Positions 42,081-51,223 of a stretch of DNA of 55,931 nucleotides are shown in pieces (position 1 is the stretch's first letter; the number at the start of each line of letters is the position of its first letter). This stretch comes from Lachnospiraceae bacterium. GTDB taxonomy: Bacteria; Bacillota; Clostridia; Lachnospirales; Lachnospiraceae. Below the pieces are notes generated by a model that worked only from the letters and a program-made list of their open reading frames with translations, was not told the DNA's origin and ran no database searches. Position numbers and translations under genes: made by a program. The DNA is taken from contig JAJQBK010000005.1 of the NCBI GenBank assembly GCA_021203305.1, positions 1 to 55,931 of the forward strand, written 5' to 3'.

Positions 42081-44003
42081 ATGAGAAGAATCATCAATAT
42101 CAATCGGGACTGGCAGTTCACAGGTCCCAGTGGAGAAACAGAGGCAGTTGACCTGCCGCATACCTGGAACGCGGTTGACGGACAGGACGGAGGAAACGAT
42201 TACGCCCGGGGAGAGTTCGTTTACCGGCATTTTTTTGCTTCTCCTCAGTTTGACTTACAAAGGGAGATGGTTTATCTTCAGTTCCATGGCGTTAACGCAA
42301 GCTGTACGGTGGCGGTAAACGGCGTGGAGGTCTGCTCTCATGACGGGGGTTATTCCACCTTTCGCCGGGAAATCACCTCCCTGCTGCGGGAAAGGAATGA
42401 GCTGGCGGTTTCCGTGGACAATGGGCAAAATGACCGGGTTTACCCGCAGAAGGCTGATTTTACCTTTTACGGCGGGATCTACCGGGATGTGGAACTGCTG
42501 ATTGTAAATAAGGCGCACTTTGATCTGGACTACTATGGTTCTCCCGGCTTTCAGGTGACGCCCGCTGTGGAGGGCGAAAACGGAAGAATCAGGGCGGTCA
42601 GCTATCCTGTCGGAAATTATGACAGGGTAAGGGTATCCATTCTGGACGCTGAGGGCAGGGAGGCGGCTTTGGGAGAAGGAACGGATGTGACGCTGCTGAT
42701 TCCGGCTGTGCATCTGTGGGACGGAGTCAGGGATCCGTATCTGTATACCGCCGTTTTCACGCTGTTTCAGGGAGAGGAAGAGGTGGACCGGGTATCTTCC
42801 CGCTTTGGCGTGCGCACTTTTCAGGTGGACGCGAAGGAAGGCTTCTTCTTAAACGGAAGGCCGTACCCTCTGCGCGGCGTCAGCCGCCACCAGGATCGGA
42901 AAGGGCTGGGCAATGCCATATCGAAAGAAATGCATAAGGAGGATATGGACCTGATCTGTGAGATGGGCTGCAATACCATCCGCCTGGCGCATTATCAGCA
43001 TGACCAGTATTTTTATGACCTCTGCGATGAGAGAGGCATGGTCGTCTGGGCTGAGATTCCCTATATCAGCGAGCATATGCCGAACGGGCGGGCCAACACC
43101 GTAAGCCAGATGAAGGAGCTCATTGTACAGAATCATCACCATGCCAGTATCGTCTGCTGGGGGATTTCCAACGAGATTACCATCAGCACGAAAAAAAAGG
43201 CGGACATGCTGGAAAACCACCGGCTGCTCAACCATCTGTGCCATGAGATGGATTCCACCCGCTTCACCACGCTGGCCTGCTACGCCATGTGCGGCCCCTT
43301 CAACAAAGTGGCGCACATCACGGACGCTGTCAGCTGGAATCTGTATCTGGGCTGGTATGTTCCCGGCCTGTTTTTAAATGACCTCTGGGCGGATTTTTTC
43401 CATGCGGTTTTTCCGAAAAGGCCGCTGGGCTTCTCCGAGTACGGGGCGGAGGGCATGCCAAATCTCCATTCCTCCCACCCGCGCCGGGGCGACCATACGG
43501 AGGAATATCAGGCCCGGTATCATGAATATATGCTGAAATTTATTGACAAACGTCCCTGGATGTGGGCGACGCATGTCTGGAATATGTTTGATTTTGCCGC
43601 CGACGCCCGCGACCAGGGAGGCGAGCCGGGCATGAACCATAAGGGGCTGGTGACCTTTGACCGGAAAACAAAAAAGGACAGCTTTTATCTGTATAAGGCC
43701 TGGTGGAGTGAGGAGCCGTTCGTCCATCTGTGCTCCCAAAGATATGTGGAGAGGGCTGAAAAGGAAACGGTGGTCAGGGTGTACAGCAATCAGTCCCGGG
43801 TCGCGCTCTATGTGGATGGAGAGCTGGCGGAGGAAAAAAGCGGCTCCCATGTGTTTGTTTTCACTGTTCCTCTGAGCGGGGAGCACCGGATCAGGGCTGT
43901 GGCGGGGGAATGTGAGGATGAATCTGTGATTCGCAGGGTGGACAGGCCCAATCCCGATTATATTCTTAATAAAAAAGGCGGCAGCAGTGCCAACTGGGTG
44001 TGA
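42081..44003 (+). CDS. GH2 beta-galactosidase/beta-glucuronidase-type enzyme
   Basis: A 640-residue family 2 glycoside hydrolase with the three-domain core: sugar-binding jelly roll (about 1-145, ending FTFYGGIYRDVELLIV), Ig-like domain (about 150-245) and TIM barrel (about 250-560). The acid/base is Glu365 in CWGISNE and the nucleophile is Glu453 in GFSEYG. A short Ig-like tail follows. No signal peptide, so cytosolic. The substrate (beta-galactoside, mannoside or glucuronide) cannot be set; the arrangement before a GPH symporter fits imported disaccharides. CAGGG ten bases before ATG is a weak ribosome site. Its stop-containing end is repeated downstream. Confidence 0.9.
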   Translation: MRRIININRDWQFTGPSGETEAVDLPHTWNAVDGQDGGNDYARGEFVYRHFFASPQFDLQREMVYLQFHGVNASCTVAVNGVEVCSHDGGYSTFRREITSLLRERNELAVSVDNGQNDRVYPQKADFTFYGGIYRDVELLIVNKAHFDLDYYGSPGFQVTPAVEGENGRIRAVSYPVGNYDRVRVSILDAEGREAALGEGTDVTLLIPAVHLWDGVRDPYLYTAVFTLFQGEEEVDRVSSRFGVRTFQVDAKEGFFLNGRPYPLRGVSRHQDRKGLGNAISKEMHKEDMDLICEMGCNTIRLAHYQHDQYFYDLCDERGMVVWAEIPYISEHMPNGRANTVSQMKELIVQNHHHASIVCWGISNEITISTKKKADMLENHRLLNHLCHEMDSTRFTTLACYAMCGPFNKVAHITDAVSWNLYLGWYVPGLFLNDLWADFFHAVFPKRPLGFSEYGAEGMPNLHSSHPRRGDHTEEYQARYHEYMLKFIDKRPWMWATHVWNMFDFAADARDQGGEPGMNHKGLVTFDRKTKKDSFYLYKAWWSEEPFVHLCSQRYVERAEKETVVRVYSNQSRVALYVDGELAEEKSGSHVFVFTVPLSGEHRIRAVAGECEDESVIRRVDRPNPDYILNKKGGSSANWV

Positions 44004-44110
44004 TTTTTTCGTCAGCGAAGAAACAGAACGAAAGCAACAGAGCGAAGAGCAGCAGCGCCAGCGGGGTGTAATTTTCCCATCGGCGAAGCAATAGAGCGAA
44101 GGGCAGCAGA
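43981..44110 (+). repeat. Tandem repeat of the GH2 3' end
   Basis: Unit 1 starts at 43981 (GCAGCAGTGCCAACTGGGTG with the TGA stop), unit 2 at 44049 (GCAGCAGCGCCAGCGGGGTG with a TAA stop in the same position) and a truncated unit at 44103. Each is followed by an ATTTT..C.TC.GCGAAG stretch. The array fills the gap before the ribosome site of the GH3 gene. Confidence 0.75.
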
Positions 44111-44141
44111 CCGTCACTCGCCCGAAGAAGGAGGTATTACA

Positions 44142-47141
44142 GTGAAAGACAAAAAGAGAAAGAAGGAACTGAAAAAGGCCTACAAAAGAACGAAGCGCAG
44201 GTATATCCGCCCCTTTAAGGGACTGAGCGTCTTAAGCATCGTGATTGCCGTCATCATGGCACCCATCCTGGTTTTGGTGACGGTTTTCGACAATACGGTG
44301 GCGGCTTATGTGGGCGGCACCTTCTGGAAGCTGGTGGATGAGGACGAGAGCGCCCAGTATTATACCAGCGATTTCGATTCCGTGGAGGATATGACCGCCT
44401 ATGGCCTGGAGGTGGCCCTGCAGGTGGAGGCGGAGGGTGCGGCCCTTTTGATGAATGAAAATAACGCCCTGCCGCTGGAGAAAGGCGCGGCGGTGAGCTG
44501 CTTTTCCACCTCCTCTGTCAATCTGGTTTACGGCGGCACCGGCTCCGGCAATATCGACGCCAGCACCGCGGATACTTTGAAAACCGCGCTCGAAGGCGTG
44601 GGCTTTTCGGTGAACTCCACGCTGTGGGATTTTTACGCGGAGGGTGACGGATCGGAGTATCTGAGGGTAAACGCGACGGTCGTTGCCACGGAGAGCGCGG
44701 TCGTCTCGGAAGCGCCGTGGAGTGCTTACACAGACGAGGTGCTGTCTTCTGTTGCCTCCTATGGGGACGCCGCCATTGTGGTTCTGTCCCGTGTGGGCGG
44801 CGAGGGCGCCGACCTGGAATATGAGACCACCAATTATCTGGCGTTAGATGAGAACGAAAAGGAAATGATGGCGCAGGTCGCGGCCATGAAAGCAAACGGT
44901 ACTGTGAAAAAGATCATCGTCCTCATCAATTCCGCCAACGCGCTGCAGGTGGATTTTCTGAAGGACAATGAATATGACGTGGACGCCTGCCTGTGGATCG
45001 GGGATGTGGGAATCTCCGGAATCAACGCGGTGGCGCAGATTCTCTGCGGAGACGTCAATCCCTCCGGGAGTCTGGTAGATACTTACTGTTATGATAATTA
45101 TTCTTCCCCGGCCATGCAGAATTTCACGCCTGTGACCTATGCGGGGAATACAAGTGCTGTTCCGGGCAATGCGGATACCTATATGATTTATCAGGAAGGA
45201 ATCTATATCGGTTATAAATACTATGAGACACGCTATGAGGATACAGTGATGGGAACCGGCAACACGGAGGGCTATGTTTACTCTGACGATGTGGCGTTCC
45301 CCTTCGGTTATGGCCTGTCCTATACCACCTTCGAGTACAGTGATATGTCCGTGAAATATGATTCCGCTGAGGATGTCTTCCTTGTTTCTGTCACGGTCAC
45401 GAACACCGGCGATACCTATTCCGGCAAGGAGACTGTCCAGATCTATGTCCAGTCCCCTTACACAGAGTATGATGTGGAAAACGGGGTGGAGAAAGCCGCG
45501 GTTTCCCTGGTCGGTTTTGGCAAGACGCAGATTTTGGCTCCCGGCGCGTCTGAGACGCTGGAAATCACCGTCAATAAGAGCGACATCGCGTCCTATGACT
45601 CCTACGGCGCGGGAACCTACATTCTGGATGCGGGCGATTATTACCTGACTGCCGCGACAGACGCCCATAACGCGGTCAATAACGTTCTGGCTGCCAAGGG
45701 CTATACCGTATCGGACGGCATGGACGCGGAGGGCAGTGCGGATCTGACCTGGTCCTGGACGGAGGATGAACTGGATACCACCACTTACGCGGTCTCCGCC
45801 AACGGTACCGAGATTACGAACCAGCTTTCGGATGCTGACCCGAACTTGTATGATGGAATTGAGACGGAGGTCACATGGCTTTCCCGCAGTGACTGGACCG
45901 GTACATGGCCCTCAGAAACCGTGCAGCTGACGCTGACGGATACTCTGATTGACGATCTGCAGGATTTGCAGTATGATCCGGATGATTACGACAGTGTCGA
46001 GATGCCGACGCTGGGCGCCGATAATGGCCTGACACTCTATGATATGATCGGCCTGGACTATGACGACCCGCTCTGGGACGATCTGCTGGATCAGGTGACC
46101 TATGATGAAATGGTCAGCCTGATCGGTGACGCCTTCCACTGGACCATGCCCGTGGAATCGGTACAGGCGCCCGGCACCAGGGATGAGAACGGCCCGCAGG
46201 GCCTGACCGCCAGCCTGCTCGGCTCTGACGCGACCCAGCTCGACGCCACCGCTTTTACCTCGGAGGACGTCATGGCGGCCACCTTCAACGTGGACTTAAT
46301 GACGGGGGTCGGCAATGTGATCGGCAACAACTGCCTGTCGGCGGAAATCATGTGCCTGTACGGCCCCGGCAACAATATCCACCGCACTCCCTACGGTGGC
46401 AGAAACTTTGAGTATTATTCGGAGGACGGTTACCTCTCCGGCAAAATCAGCCAGTACGAGGTCGCAGCGATCGAGGCCAAGGGCGTCCATGTGGTCATGA
46501 AGCATTTTGCCTTAAATGACTGTGAGCAGGACCGTATCGGCCTGGGCGTATGGATCAATGAGCAGGCCGCCCGTGAGGTATATCTGAAGGCGTACCAGGC
46601 TCCGGTGGAGGAAGGAAACGCCAACGGCGTCATGGTGGCCTACACCCGCTGGGGGAGCGAGTGGTCCGGCGGCAATTACGGGCTGATTACCGGGATTCTG
46701 CGTGAGGAATGGGGCTGTGACGGGATGATCATCACCGACAACGTGCTGACGACCTATGTCAACGGTGTGGACGGCGTTCTGGCCGGTACCTCGATCTTTG
46801 ACGCCATGCTGCCCTATGTCACGAACCAGCTTCCGAAGTATGAGGACGACGCGGTGATTGTCACGGCCATGCGGGAAGCCACCCATCATAATCTGTACGC
46901 GATCGCCAACTCCGTCGGCATGAACGGCGTGGGAGAGAATACCACAATCAGGACAACGCAGCCGACAGTGATTTTTATCGTGGAAATCATTACCTGCGCG
47001 GCGACGTTCTTTGCCCTCCTGTTCGCGGTGTTCTGGATTCTGCGTGTGCGCAAATTCCGTAAAACTGAGGAATACGCGGCTTACAAGGCTTATAAAAAGG
47101 AGCGGAAAGACAATAAGAAGCAAAAAGAGCAGAACGCCTGA
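44142..47141 (+). CDS. Membrane-anchored GH3 beta-glucosidase with permuted domain order
   Basis: A 999-residue protein. A basic N-terminus leads to a membrane segment (about 28-50), then a domain like the usual GH3 C-terminal domain (EGAALLMNENNALPLE at about 98), a fibronectin-III-like domain (TNTGDTYSGKETVQIYVQSP at about 423), and only then the GH3 TIM-barrel part (NGPQGL at about 685, VMKHFALND at about 785, nucleophile Asp866 in GMIITDN). A second membrane segment (about 943-968) and a lysine-rich tail end it. The order is thus reversed relative to standard GH3 enzymes. It should act at the cell surface. GTG start; GAAGGAGG lies seven bases before it. Confidence 0.88.
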   Translation: MKDKKRKKELKKAYKRTKRRYIRPFKGLSVLSIVIAVIMAPILVLVTVFDNTVAAYVGGTFWKLVDEDESAQYYTSDFDSVEDMTAYGLEVALQVEAEGAALLMNENNALPLEKGAAVSCFSTSSVNLVYGGTGSGNIDASTADTLKTALEGVGFSVNSTLWDFYAEGDGSEYLRVNATVVATESAVVSEAPWSAYTDEVLSSVASYGDAAIVVLSRVGGEGADLEYETTNYLALDENEKEMMAQVAAMKANGTVKKIIVLINSANALQVDFLKDNEYDVDACLWIGDVGISGINAVAQILCGDVNPSGSLVDTYCYDNYSSPAMQNFTPVTYAGNTSAVPGNADTYMIYQEGIYIGYKYYETRYEDTVMGTGNTEGYVYSDDVAFPFGYGLSYTTFEYSDMSVKYDSAEDVFLVSVTVTNTGDTYSGKETVQIYVQSPYTEYDVENGVEKAAVSLVGFGKTQILAPGASETLEITVNKSDIASYDSYGAGTYILDAGDYYLTAATDAHNAVNNVLAAKGYTVSDGMDAEGSADLTWSWTEDELDTTTYAVSANGTEITNQLSDADPNLYDGIETEVTWLSRSDWTGTWPSETVQLTLTDTLIDDLQDLQYDPDDYDSVEMPTLGADNGLTLYDMIGLDYDDPLWDDLLDQVTYDEMVSLIGDAFHWTMPVESVQAPGTRDENGPQGLTASLLGSDATQLDATAFTSEDVMAATFNVDLMTGVGNVIGNNCLSAEIMCLYGPGNNIHRTPYGGRNFEYYSEDGYLSGKISQYEVAAIEAKGVHVVMKHFALNDCEQDRIGLGVWINEQAAREVYLKAYQAPVEEGNANGVMVAYTRWGSEWSGGNYGLITGILREEWGCDGMIITDNVLTTYVNGVDGVLAGTSIFDAMLPYVTNQLPKYEDDAVIVTAMREATHHNLYAIANSVGMNGVGENTTIRTTQPTVIFIVEIITCAATFFALLFAVFWILRVRKFRKTEEYAAYKAYKKERKDNKKQKEQNA

Positions 47142-47150
47142 GACGAGAAA

Positions 47151-47179
47151 TGAGAGCGGCAGTTTGACTGCCGCTCTCA
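47151..47179 (+). other. 12-bp intercistronic hairpin
   Basis: TGAGAGCGGCAG (47151-47162) pairs perfectly with CTGCCGCTCTCA (47168-47179). There is no U tract, so it may stabilise or process the mRNA between the GH3 and symporter genes rather than end it. Confidence 0.6.
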
Positions 47180-47187
47180 GCACAGAC

Positions 47188-47257
47188 GAAGGATGGCGGA
47201 CTTATGCATCCTGCACCGTCTGACGCGCGGACCGCGGGCCGTAAAAGCCTCGCCGTA
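47188..47257 (+). repeat. Dispersed intergenic repeat (copy e)
   Basis: GAAGGATGGCGG, TGCATCCTGCACCGTCTGA, GCGGGCCGTAAAAGCCTCGC match copy a strongly, especially in the distal half. The middle stem GTCTG/CGGGC is kept through G-U pairs. It lies in the gap between the GH3 and GPH genes. Confidence 0.7.
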
Positions 47258-47292
47258 ATAACAATTCGTCGAAACGAAGAGGAAGTATCGAT

Positions 47293-48906
47293 ATGAGTGA
47301 AGAAACAAAACAGACATCCGCGGGAATGAACCGGGCGAAAATGTACCAGCTGGTCTTATTTCCGATGAATAATGGCGCGACGAACGTATATTTCGTCCTG
47401 GTTCTTTCCTATGTGGCGCAGTTCGGGTCCAGCGTCCTGGAGCTTGGTATCTTTGCTTCTCTGATGGTGACGGTGATGCGGCTGGCGGACGCGGTCACAG
47501 ACCCCATTATCGGGGCACTGATGGATCGGACAAGCACCCGGATCGGCAAATTTCGGCCTTTTATGATACTCGGCAGCGCGGTTATGGCTGTCAGCGTCAT
47601 TGCGCTGTATGTTTTTCTGCCGTTCATTCCGGACAGCAGGAAGGCTCTCCGCTATATCGGCTTTGTGGCGGTTTATTTTATCTGGGTGATCGGCTATACC
47701 TTCCAGACGTCCTGCACCCGTGCCGGTCAGACTGTGCTGACCAACGACCCGAACCAGAGGCCCATGTTTACCATCTTCAATACCATTGGCTCCCTGCTGG
47801 GCATGGGCGTCATGCAGCTGCTGATTCCCACCATCAAAAATATGTACAATGTCTATGATGAGGCGGGAAATCTGCTGATTTCCGGTTATGCACGCCCGGA
47901 GCTGTACCGCATGATCGCGCCGGTGGGAATTGCCGTCTCCGTCTTTCTGACTGTGCTGGCGATTATCGGGATTGCCGGTAAGGACAGGCCGGAATATTAC
48001 GGGATGGGAGGCAGCCAGGAGAAGGTGAAGGTCTCCGAGTATGTGGAAATTATCAGAAACAACAAACCTATGCAGCGCCTGATGGTGGCCGGAGCTGGAT
48101 GTAAGCTGGCCCTGGCCATCGCCACCAACACGACCGTTCTTCTGGCTCTGTACGGCATTATGATGGGAAGCTACGACAGCCTGTATCTGCCGATGATGAT
48201 TTTGGGATATGCCTGCGCGGTGCCGTTTTTCCTGCTTTCCGTGCGCACATCCCAGAAGCAGGGACAGAAGGCGTCGCTGACCAGATATGTCTCGGTCGCT
48301 TTTGTCTGCTATATCGGCGTCCTGATTTTACTGCTTCTGTGCGACCACACCAGCGGCAGCGCGCTGACCCTTTCCTTCCCCTACAACGGGGGCGGCGCGG
48401 TCAATCTGTATACGATTCTGTTTATTCTTTGCTTCGGGGTTGGATACGGCGCGTATTATGCCACTGCCGACATGCCGATTCCCATGGTGGCGGACTGCTC
48501 CGACTATGAGACCTATCGCTCCGGAAAATATATTCCGGGCATCATGGGTACGCTGTTTTCCCTGGTGGACAAGCTGGTGTCCTCGCTGGCGCAGACGCTG
48601 GTCGCGCTGATTTTTATGGCCTGCGCGGGTTTAAGCGAGCTGCCTACGGACGCTACGTCATACTCCGGTGGCATCAAGGTGGCGGTGATTATCATGTTCT
48701 GTCTGATTCCGCTGCTGGCCTGGGCCGCAACGCTCTGGGCCATGAGGGGATATTCCCTGACCGGAGCGAGGATGAAGGAGATTCAGGCTGTGAACGCCCG
48801 GCGTAAGGCGGCGGTGGCGGCGGGCATGCCGCTTGAGGAGGCCATGGAGAAATGGCAGACGGCGGAGCAGGTTTTTGAGGAGCATCGTCAGGGACAGTCA
48901 GGGTAA
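47293..48906 (+). CDS. GPH-family sugar symporter (MFS)
   Basis: A 537-residue transporter with about twelve hydrophobic segments, of the glycoside-pentoside-hexuronide:cation symporter family. The typical loop motif DAVTDPIIGALMDRTSTRIGKFRPFM is present early (shown by key residues DPIIGALMDRT and GKFRPF), and the second-half motif ADMPIPMVADCSDYE is visible. It would import glycosides with H+ or Na+ for the GH2 and GH3 enzymes encoded upstream. GAGGAAG precedes ATG. A terminator follows. Confidence 0.9.
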   Translation: MSEETKQTSAGMNRAKMYQLVLFPMNNGATNVYFVLVLSYVAQFGSSVLELGIFASLMVTVMRLADAVTDPIIGALMDRTSTRIGKFRPFMILGSAVMAVSVIALYVFLPFIPDSRKALRYIGFVAVYFIWVIGYTFQTSCTRAGQTVLTNDPNQRPMFTIFNTIGSLLGMGVMQLLIPTIKNMYNVYDEAGNLLISGYARPELYRMIAPVGIAVSVFLTVLAIIGIAGKDRPEYYGMGGSQEKVKVSEYVEIIRNNKPMQRLMVAGAGCKLALAIATNTTVLLALYGIMMGSYDSLYLPMMILGYACAVPFFLLSVRTSQKQGQKASLTRYVSVAFVCYIGVLILLLLCDHTSGSALTLSFPYNGGGAVNLYTILFILCFGVGYGAYYATADMPIPMVADCSDYETYRSGKYIPGIMGTLFSLVDKLVSSLAQTLVALIFMACAGLSELPTDATSYSGGIKVAVIIMFCLIPLLAWAATLWAMRGYSLTGARMKEIQAVNARRKAAVAAGMPLEEAMEKWQTAEQVFEEHRQGQSG

Positions 48907-48961
48907 CGCGGCCTTGTATATACGCGGCGAAACTCCGGGGATCAATATAGGATGAAAAAAT

Positions 48962-49000
48962 AAGAGTACAGGGGTCATTGCTCCTGTACTCTTTTATTTT
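48962..49000 (+). terminator. Terminator of the glycoside-use operon
   Basis: AAGAGTACAGG (48962-48972) pairs perfectly with CCTGTACTCTT (48983-48993), followed by TTATTTT. Confidence 0.9.
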
Positions 49001-49013
49001 ATGGTAACAGCTG

Positions 49014-49095
49014 TTATCATCCGACAGATAAAAAAATATTGACGGTTGATGTTCCTGCTCCCTCTGCTTACAATATTTTATACAACAGGTTTTCG
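49014..49095 (+). promoter_or_regulatory. Second copy of the TetR-type promoter block
   Basis: TTGATG (49046-49051), 17 bp, TACAAT (49069-49074), then TATACAACAGG-TTTTCGG where the ABC operon has TATACAACAAGTTGTTGG. Upstream, TATCATCCGACA and TTGACGGTTGATGTT are identical in both. The dyad is weaker here. Confidence 0.65.
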
Positions 49096-49189
49096 GAGGA
49101 TATCGGGGGCTTCCCAAATGCGGATAATTCCCTCCGGTCACGCTTTTCTGACATGGAAACCGGATGCGGAAGAAAGGAGCGGAAACCGG

Positions 49190-49876
49190 ATGATTGTATT
49201 GATTATAATCCTTGTAATACTGGCCGCGGCGGTGCTCGCCATCCTGCTTTATCACAATCATGCTTACCCGGAAGCGGTTAAGATCGCGGGTGAAATGGAG
49301 CGTGTCGGGAAGGATTATTATTTCCGCGGCGGGAGCGACATCGGTTTCATCATTTTTTCCGGCGCGAAAACAGACGAGAAGGCCTATGCCTATATCGCGA
49401 AGCTTCTGCATGAAAAAGGACATACCGTGGTCATTCCGAAACAGCTTTTTTCTCTGAGTATGTTCGGGACAAAGCACGGAATGGAAATCATGGCCTCCCA
49501 TCCGGATATTAAAAAGTGGCTTCTGATCGGGCATTCCCTTGGAGGAATGCCGGTTGCCCGGATCGCGGCCGCTAAGCCGGAGGGGCTGTTCGGGGTGGCG
49601 TTTCTGGCCACCTATGCCTCTGCTGATCTCTCAGATCTGGACATTGGCGCCATACGGATCACGGCCGATCACGATGGAATCATGAACAATGACTTTATGC
49701 AAAGATATGACGGCAATCTGCCTCATAACGCGTCCAATATCATGCTGCAGGGGGCGAACCACCAGGGCTTTGCGGCCTATCATTCCACGTCCGGCCGGGA
49801 CGGGGAGGCCTCGCTTTCCTGGCAGGAGCAGAATGAGCAGGCAGTGGGGCTGATTCTGGATTATTTTCATCTGTGA
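49190..49876 (+). CDS. Membrane-anchored alpha/beta hydrolase
   Basis: A 228-residue hydrolase. An N-terminal hydrophobic segment (1-20) anchors it with the catalytic domain outside. The nucleophile elbow is GHSLGG (Ser116); Asp160 or Asp162 (TADHDG) and His191 (GANHQGFAAY) complete the triad. This matches the small alpha/beta-hydrolase family often seen in Gram-positive bacteria. ATG 49190 is ten bases after AAAGGAG. The longer frame to 49046 runs through the promoter and is rejected. Sharing of the promoter block suggests control by the TetR regulator at 35840. Confidence 0.82.
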   Translation: MIVLIIILVILAAAVLAILLYHNHAYPEAVKIAGEMERVGKDYYFRGGSDIGFIIFSGAKTDEKAYAYIAKLLHEKGHTVVIPKQLFSLSMFGTKHGMEIMASHPDIKKWLLIGHSLGGMPVARIAAAKPEGLFGVAFLATYASADLSDLDIGAIRITADHDGIMNNDFMQRYDGNLPHNASNIMLQGANHQGFAAYHSTSGRDGEASLSWQEQNEQAVGLILDYFHL

Positions 49877-50064
49877 GATCGTTTTGAGAGTTTTCAGTCA
49901 GACAGGTGAAATTTTGCCGGGTCAATCAGCGGGATGATTTCGAGTGGAGTATCAATTTACAGGGAGCGACATTATAAATTTCGCTTTGAAATCAACACGG
50001 TATGCGCTGAAAGAGAAAATATTTTTGGCGTTTACTATAAACAGACAAGCAAAGGGTGCAATAT

Positions 50065-51165
50065 ATGAAAGAAAAAATTCAGCCGGATGAGATGGATCGG
50101 GCCGCGCAGATTATCCGCGCGGTGGGGGACGATTCCCAGCACGGCCTGACCTTAAATCCGGAAAGCCGCTATTTTTTCGCAAATGATGTCCGCGGCGTGA
50201 TTCCCTATACCCTTGTGGGGAAAAGGGCCATGAGCCAGGGCGATCCGGCCTGTGAGGCAGGCGACAGGGAAAGGCTGATCGGGGAATATCTTGACTTTTG
50301 CAAAAGCCGGGGATATAAGCCGATTTTTAATTCTGTCAGCGACGAAATGGCGGATTTGCTGAAATCCAGGGGCTTTCGTGTGCTCCGATACGGGGAGGAG
50401 GCGGTTCTTGACTTAGGGAGCTATACTCTGGCCGGAGGGAAAAAGGGAGCTCTGCGCAGAAACGTGGCGAAGCTGAACAGGGCGGGCATCACCTCGATGG
50501 AATATTGCCCGGATAATTCCCGGGATTTGTCTCTGGAAAAGGAAATCGCCGACCTGGAGAAGCAGTGGTTCGCGGATAAAAAGCTGAAGCTGACGTACTC
50601 TGTCGGCGATCTGCAGTTTGACAGGTCCTATGGCAGGCGCTATTTTATCACCAGGGACGCCGACGGGAATCTCCTGACAGTTCTGTCATTTCTTCCTTAT
50701 CGTCAGAAGAAGGGCTACTGTCTGGATGTGATGTACCGAAAGCTGGACGGACCCACGGGCGCGATGGAGCACGCCATTATTTCAGCGGCCATGAAAATGA
50801 AGGATGACGGCGTGGAGGAGGTCAGCCTGAATATTGCGCCTTTAGCGGGGATTGACATTACAAAGCCGGAGACGGTCCGGGCGGAAAAGCTGATGTATGA
50901 AATTTTCACCAATATGGACTTCGCCTACGATTTTAAAAATCTGTACCGGTTTAAGAGCAAGTTTGACCCATCCATCTGGAAGCAGCGGTATCTGGTCTAT
51001 GACCGCAGGATTCATCTTGTGCGGCTGGCCACCTCCATTACAAACGCCAAGGGCGCGGACGATCCCACGCTTTACAAAAAGTACAGGAAATTTTTTATTT
51101 CCCTGCTGCTGTCCCCGGACCGATACCGGGAGCCACAGAATGAAGAAACGCAGGATATTCATTGA
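50065..51165 (+). CDS. DUF2156-family aminoacyl/acyl transferase-like protein
   Basis: A 366-residue soluble protein with two GNAT-like folds, resembling the catalytic domain of MprF lysyl-phosphatidylglycerol synthases (DUF2156) but with no membrane flippase part. Stretches KGALRRNVAKLNRAGI, YFITRDADGNLLTVLSFLPY and LDVMYRKLDGPTGAMEHAII are typical. It may modify a lipid or peptide with an aminoacyl group; the substrate is unknown. ATG 50065 follows AAAGGG by eight bases. The -35 box of the next gene overlaps its stop codon. Confidence 0.8.
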   Translation: MKEKIQPDEMDRAAQIIRAVGDDSQHGLTLNPESRYFFANDVRGVIPYTLVGKRAMSQGDPACEAGDRERLIGEYLDFCKSRGYKPIFNSVSDEMADLLKSRGFRVLRYGEEAVLDLGSYTLAGGKKGALRRNVAKLNRAGITSMEYCPDNSRDLSLEKEIADLEKQWFADKKLKLTYSVGDLQFDRSYGRRYFITRDADGNLLTVLSFLPYRQKKGYCLDVMYRKLDGPTGAMEHAIISAAMKMKDDGVEEVSLNIAPLAGIDITKPETVRAEKLMYEIFTNMDFAYDFKNLYRFKSKFDPSIWKQRYLVYDRRIHLVRLATSITNAKGADDPTLYKKYRKFFISLLLSPDRYREPQNEETQDIH

Positions 51166-51190
51166 CAGTACTTTTTGGTGGCAATATAAT
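51162..51190 (+). promoter_or_regulatory. Consensus promoter of the second GH3 gene
   Basis: TTGACA (51162-51167), exactly 17 bp, TATAAT (51185-51190). It overlaps the end of the DUF2156 gene, so the GH3 gene is an independent unit with a very strong sigma-A promoter. Confidence 0.85.
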
Positions 51191-51223
51191 GAACACATAA
51201 ACCACAAACACAAGGAGGTCGGA

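Noticed and set aside
49046-49189. Extension of the alpha/beta hydrolase to 49046
   Set aside because: The extra codons run through the promoter block; AAAGGAG and the membrane segment place the start at 49190.
50897-51223. Extension of the second GH3 gene to 50897
   Set aside because: It would overlap the DUF2156 gene out of frame by about 270 bp, whereas a consensus promoter and AAGGAGG set the start at 51224.
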